Below are positions 61,430 to 64,000 of a stretch of 64,000 nt of DNA, in pieces (positions within the stretch are counted from its first letter, which is position 1; the number at the start of each line of letters is the position of its first letter). Under the pieces are notes generated by a model. That model saw only the letters and a program-made list of their open reading frames with translations, was not told the DNA's origin and did not search any database. A program made the position numbers and the translations under genes. Location of the stretch: positions 3,596,001-3,660,000 of the forward strand of contig NZ_CP097218.1 of NCBI RefSeq assembly GCF_023373525.1. Direction: 5' to 3'. The DNA is from Brachybacterium kimchii (GTDB taxonomy: Bacteria; Actinomycetota; Actinomycetes; Actinomycetales; Dermabacteraceae).

Positions 61430-61736
61430 ACTTCGTGCTCCGTCCCTTGGCCTTCTCGACCGGGTACTTCCGGCCGGTGCGCTCGAGCTTGTCGAGGACG
61501 ATCTGCTCAGGGTCCAGGTCGAGCCTGTCCGCGAGGAGCAGCGCGTAGGTGAGGACGTCGGCGAGCTCGCCGGTGACCTCGTCGCGATCGGCATCGCCGT
61601 CCCACTGGTAGCACTCGAGGAGCTCGGCGGCCTCGATCGAGATCGACTTGGCGAGGTTCTCGGGGGAGTGGAACTGTCCCCAGTCGCGCTCGGCCATGAA
61701 GGTTCTCAGGGCCTCGATCGTGCGCTCTGTCGACAT
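61416..61736 (-). CDS. MazG-like nucleotide pyrophosphohydrolase
   Basis: A 106-aa all-helical protein with the family EEXXE-type magnesium motif: ISIEAAELLECYQW and ELADVLTYALLLADRL. Members hydrolyse (d)NTPs to monophosphates. It is the first gene of a pair with the GIY-YIG/DUF2075 helicase. A role in nucleotide depletion during defence is inference. The ribosome site is weak (AGG, 9 bases upstream). Confidence 0.88.
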   Translation of the reverse strand: MSTERTIEALRTFMAERDWGQFHSPENLAKSISIEAAELLECYQWDGDADRDEVTGELADVLTYALLLADRLDLDPEQIVLDKLERTGRKYPVEKAKGRSTKYDRL

Positions 61737-61832
61737 GATGGTGAACCTAACAGCATTCGTCGACCGTGCGGGAGGCTCTGAAGTCGTTCTGGACGGCTGC
61801 CGCTCTGCGTGCGGTGCCTTGGAAGGGACCGC

Positions 61833-63857
61833 TCAGATCACCTCCAACAACCCCCGGATGAACTCCTCGTACGTCCCCGCCCGCCCCGCGAGCCGCTCCA
61901 CGTTCTCCCGCTTGGACAGCACGCGTATCAGCGCCTCGAAGAGCTCGCCGAACTCCTCGCGGCTGTCCTTGCTGAAGGCCATCATCGCGACGATCGAGAC
62001 CTCGTCCTCGCCCCACACGATCGGCTCGTCCGGCACGTAGACGGCGATCGAGGAGGTGTGAGCGTCGATCACCATCGAGTGGGGGATCGCGACGCCCGTG
62101 CCCAGCGACGTCGAGGACATCTCCTCGCGCTCCAGCACGCCCCGGTGAAAGCCCGGCTCGACCATCCCCGCTTTGCCGAGGGCCGCGCACATCTGCGCGA
62201 TCGTGTCCTCGCGGGTCGTCGCCTCGAGGTCCAGGAACAGCTGCGGTTCGATGAGGTTCACGAGGGAGGCACCGACGCGGCTGCGCCGCTTCTCCGCGGC
62301 GATCTCGAGGACGCTCCGGCGCACCTGCTCGAGGTCCTGGGCACCGGGCAGGGCGCTGAGGTGCAGCACGGGGGAGGCGAGCTCCCGCTGCAGACCCTGC
62401 AGGGGGACGGTCGAGACGATGAGGTCGGGCGCCGAGGGGCCGGTCGCGATCTCGGCCTCGTCGAAGGCGATGGTCTCGATCTCTCCGACCCCGGCGATCG
62501 CGGACTGCAGGAGGCTGCGCGCGGAGTCCTGCAGGTCGAGGTAGGTCGGCGAGATCATCGCGATCCGCACCAGGCGCTCGCGCGCATAGACGCTCTGGAA
62601 GTGCGCGCCCACGTGGAAGGAGATGAGGCCGATCTCGTCGGCCCGGATCTCCACGCCCAGCGCCAGCTCGAGCCGGCGCGCGATGAAGATCCCGACCTCG
62701 TAGATCAGCGGATGCGTGTCCTTGATCGACTGGCCGACGGGGATGTGGGCGCTCTGGCGCCGGCGGGCCCGCCGCACCAGGTTCCGCGCGTGCAGGCTGA
62801 GGAAGGCTATGAAGCGCTCGTTGTCCAGGTCGATCAGGTAGTTCTCGCCCACCTGCGCGACGATCCGCCGCACCACGGCCACGAAGTCGACCTCGGCGTC
62901 GGCCGTCGTCTCCGGCACCCGTTCGCGCGGGGCGAGGCGTCCGGCGACCACGAGCGAGAGGTCCTCCGGGGTCGTGTTCTCGTCCAGCAGCCCCACCAGA
63001 TAGTCCTCTTCGCCGGTGGGGAGGCGCAGCTCGAAGGTGGTCTCGATGAGCTCGGCGATGCGGCGGGCGGCGTCGCGGCGCAGGTCGTCGGCGGTGCTGG
63101 TGGATGCGGGCGCGTCGAACTGGTGGCCCTGGCGCACGCGCCCCACCATCACGGCGACGTGCGCGAGGATCGCGTGCTGGTTGTTCTCGGTCGCGAGCAG
63201 GCCCAGCTCGCGGAGGATCCGGGTGAGGCCCTCGCGGAACCCCATGAGCGACGGCTCCGAGGACTCGATCGCGAGCTCGCGCACGGAGACGAACTGGGCG
63301 CGCGAGCGGGCGGCGTCGGTCATGATCTGGCGGACCAGGCGGCGCTTGGCGAGCTCGGGGCCGTCGATCCTCACGCGGGGTCCGCTGCGCTCCAGGCGCA
63401 GGTGGTGGATGGCGAGCAGCGCGCGGCCCTTGGTGAGGTCGGCCTCGAGGGTGGAGTCGCTGACGCGCAGGTCCTCGGCGAGCTCGAAGACGTCGGCGCC
63501 GTCGTCCGCGGTGACGATCGAGCGCAGCAGCGCGGAGAGCCGCTCGCCGGGGCTCAGCACGCGCCGGCCAGGATCGGGCCGCTCGGTGCCGGCGCCGGCG
63601 GAGGCGAGACGGGCGTGGTCCAGGGTGTAGCCGGCGCGGGAGGAGGAGACGACCTCCGCGTCGTGCTCGGCGTTCAACCGGGAGACGTACGTGCGGATGC
63701 TGCGGGTGGAGACGCCGAGACGCCGGGACAGGTCCTCGGCGGAGACCGCGCCCGGTCCCGCCTCGACCAGCGCGCCCAGCAGGCGCTGGCGCGTGGCCTC
63801 CCATGGGTCGCGACGGGTGGGCGCGGGTGCGGCAGAGACGGTGCGGGACGGGGTCAT
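61833..63857 (-). CDS. PTS regulation domain transcriptional activator (MtlR/LicR-like) with EIIA domain
   Basis: A 674-aa regulator. Order: two helix-turn-helix parts (LSRRLGVSTRSIRTYVSRLN near 45-64 and the second near 110-150), PRD1 with NNQHAILAHVAV, PRD2 with IKDTHPLIYEVGIF and GLISFHVGAHF, an EIIB-like domain (about 430-520) lacking the usual active-site Cys, and a C-terminal EIIA with phospho-His motif GVAIPHSM. Such proteins activate PTS operons according to phosphorylation state. Its ATG overlaps the stop of an upstream gene, so it is the second gene of an operon with a probable PTS component. Confidence 0.9.
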   Translation of the reverse strand: MTPSRTVSAAPAPTRRDPWEATRQRLLGALVEAGPGAVSAEDLSRRLGVSTRSIRTYVSRLNAEHDAEVVSSSRAGYTLDHARLASAGAGTERPDPGRRVLSPGERLSALLRSIVTADDGADVFELAEDLRVSDSTLEADLTKGRALLAIHHLRLERSGPRVRIDGPELAKRRLVRQIMTDAARSRAQFVSVRELAIESSEPSLMGFREGLTRILRELGLLATENNQHAILAHVAVMVGRVRQGHQFDAPASTSTADDLRRDAARRIAELIETTFELRLPTGEEDYLVGLLDENTTPEDLSLVVAGRLAPRERVPETTADAEVDFVAVVRRIVAQVGENYLIDLDNERFIAFLSLHARNLVRRARRRQSAHIPVGQSIKDTHPLIYEVGIFIARRLELALGVEIRADEIGLISFHVGAHFQSVYARERLVRIAMISPTYLDLQDSARSLLQSAIAGVGEIETIAFDEAEIATGPSAPDLIVSTVPLQGLQRELASPVLHLSALPGAQDLEQVRRSVLEIAAEKRRSRVGASLVNLIEPQLFLDLEATTREDTIAQMCAALGKAGMVEPGFHRGVLEREEMSSTSLGTGVAIPHSMVIDAHTSSIAVYVPDEPIVWGEDEVSIVAMMAFSKDSREEFGELFEALIRVLSKRENVERLAGRAGTYEEFIRGLLEVI

Positions 63858-64000
63858 GGCGTGTGCTCCGTCCTCTCCGACGTCGGGCGGGTCCCGTTCT
63901 GCGATGGTGCGTCCTGGTTGTCGGCTCCGTTGATCGCGCCCTCCACGCGCTCCGCATCCGCCGCGGCCTTCGTGTCGTTCCCGTCGCCCCGGCGGACCGC
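63854..64000 (-). CDS. C-terminal end of a gene upstream of the PRD regulator, partial
   Basis: The last 48 codons of a minus-strand gene entering from the right edge. The visible end is hydrophilic and disordered (GNDTKAAADAERVEGAING and ending RTEHTP). Its stop overlaps the regulator ATG. Given the neighbour, a PTS permease tail is plausible, but no motif shows it. Confidence 0.55.
   Translation of the reverse strand, partial: AVRRGDGNDTKAAADAERVEGAINGADNQDAPSQNGTRPTSERTEHTP

Noticed and set aside
59621-61552. 643-codon plus-strand frame
   Set aside because: Antisense of the GIY-YIG/helicase and MazG genes, both of which have clear motifs.
61747-63957. 736-codon minus-strand frame
   Set aside because: Shifted copy of the PRD regulator frame; Arg/Pro/Ala-rich, no domain.

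Overview
The window is about 70% G+C with strong G/C preference at third codon positions, frequent GTG starts, 4-base ATGA/GTGA gene overlaps and twin-arginine lipoproteins. This fits a high-GC Actinomycetota; a Micrococcales genome of the Brachybacterium type is my best guess, inferred from gene content and not proven. No rRNA, tRNA, CRISPR array, integrase or transposase was found.

Layout. (1) 1-11.3 kb: a dipeptide-type ABC transporter operon (binding protein, two permeases, two ATPases, each joined to the next by an ATGA overlap), a GlucD-like enolase-superfamily enzyme, a creatininase-family amidohydrolase, a family 3 glycosidase, a degenerate ROK protein, an IclR regulator, a beta-lactamase-fold hydrolase and a nucleoside hydrolase. 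(2) 11.3-14.4 kb: a CotH-like lipoprotein, a FucU/RbsD mutarotase and a Phd/VapC-type toxin-antitoxin pair. (3) 14.4-21 kb: a CUT1 sugar ABC operon with its own RpiR regulator and a large FAD oxidoreductase, preceded by a clear inverted-repeat operator over the promoter. (4) 21-36.4 kb: a C69 dipeptidase, a MarR-controlled cyclase/flavin monooxygenase pair, a TetR plus twin SMR efflux operon, a methyltransferase, a surface HNH/Excalibur nuclease, an MFS exporter, a flotillin and small genes. (5) 35.9-46.8 kb: an accessory, defence-like island on the minus strand with an unknown 462-aa protein, a TerB-like membrane protein, a Mrr-type nuclease, an SNF2-like helicase and a Mrr-STAND NTPase split by a frameshift at a run of seven C. 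(6) 47-50.1 kb: a GH51 arabinofuranosidase and a zinc alcohol dehydrogenase. (7) 51.1-59.7 kb: a sialic-acid operon (GntR regulator, NanA lyase, an unrecognised 467-aa soluble protein, two CUT1 permeases, a frameshifted binding protein, a secreted GH33 sialidase). (8) 59.7-61.7 kb: a GIY-YIG/DUF2075 helicase fusion with a MazG-like pyrophosphohydrolase, a second defence-like pair. (9) 61.8-64 kb: a PRD/EIIA PTS regulator and the tail of the gene upstream.

How it works together. Most of the window is carbohydrate and peptide scavenging, each uptake or degradation unit carrying its own local regulator and often a visible operator. The sialic-acid unit is the most complete story: sialidase releases sialic acid, the ABC transporter imports it, NanA cleaves it and the FadR-type GntR regulator likely controls the operon. 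The strongest candidates for undescribed biology are the 36.5-40.3 kb unknown/TerB/Mrr module, the frameshifted Mrr-STAND protein, the GIY-YIG-helicase/MazG pair and the unknown soluble protein of the sialic-acid operon. Two clean frameshifts fall exactly in C homopolymers, so sequencing error must be excluded before either is read as biology.
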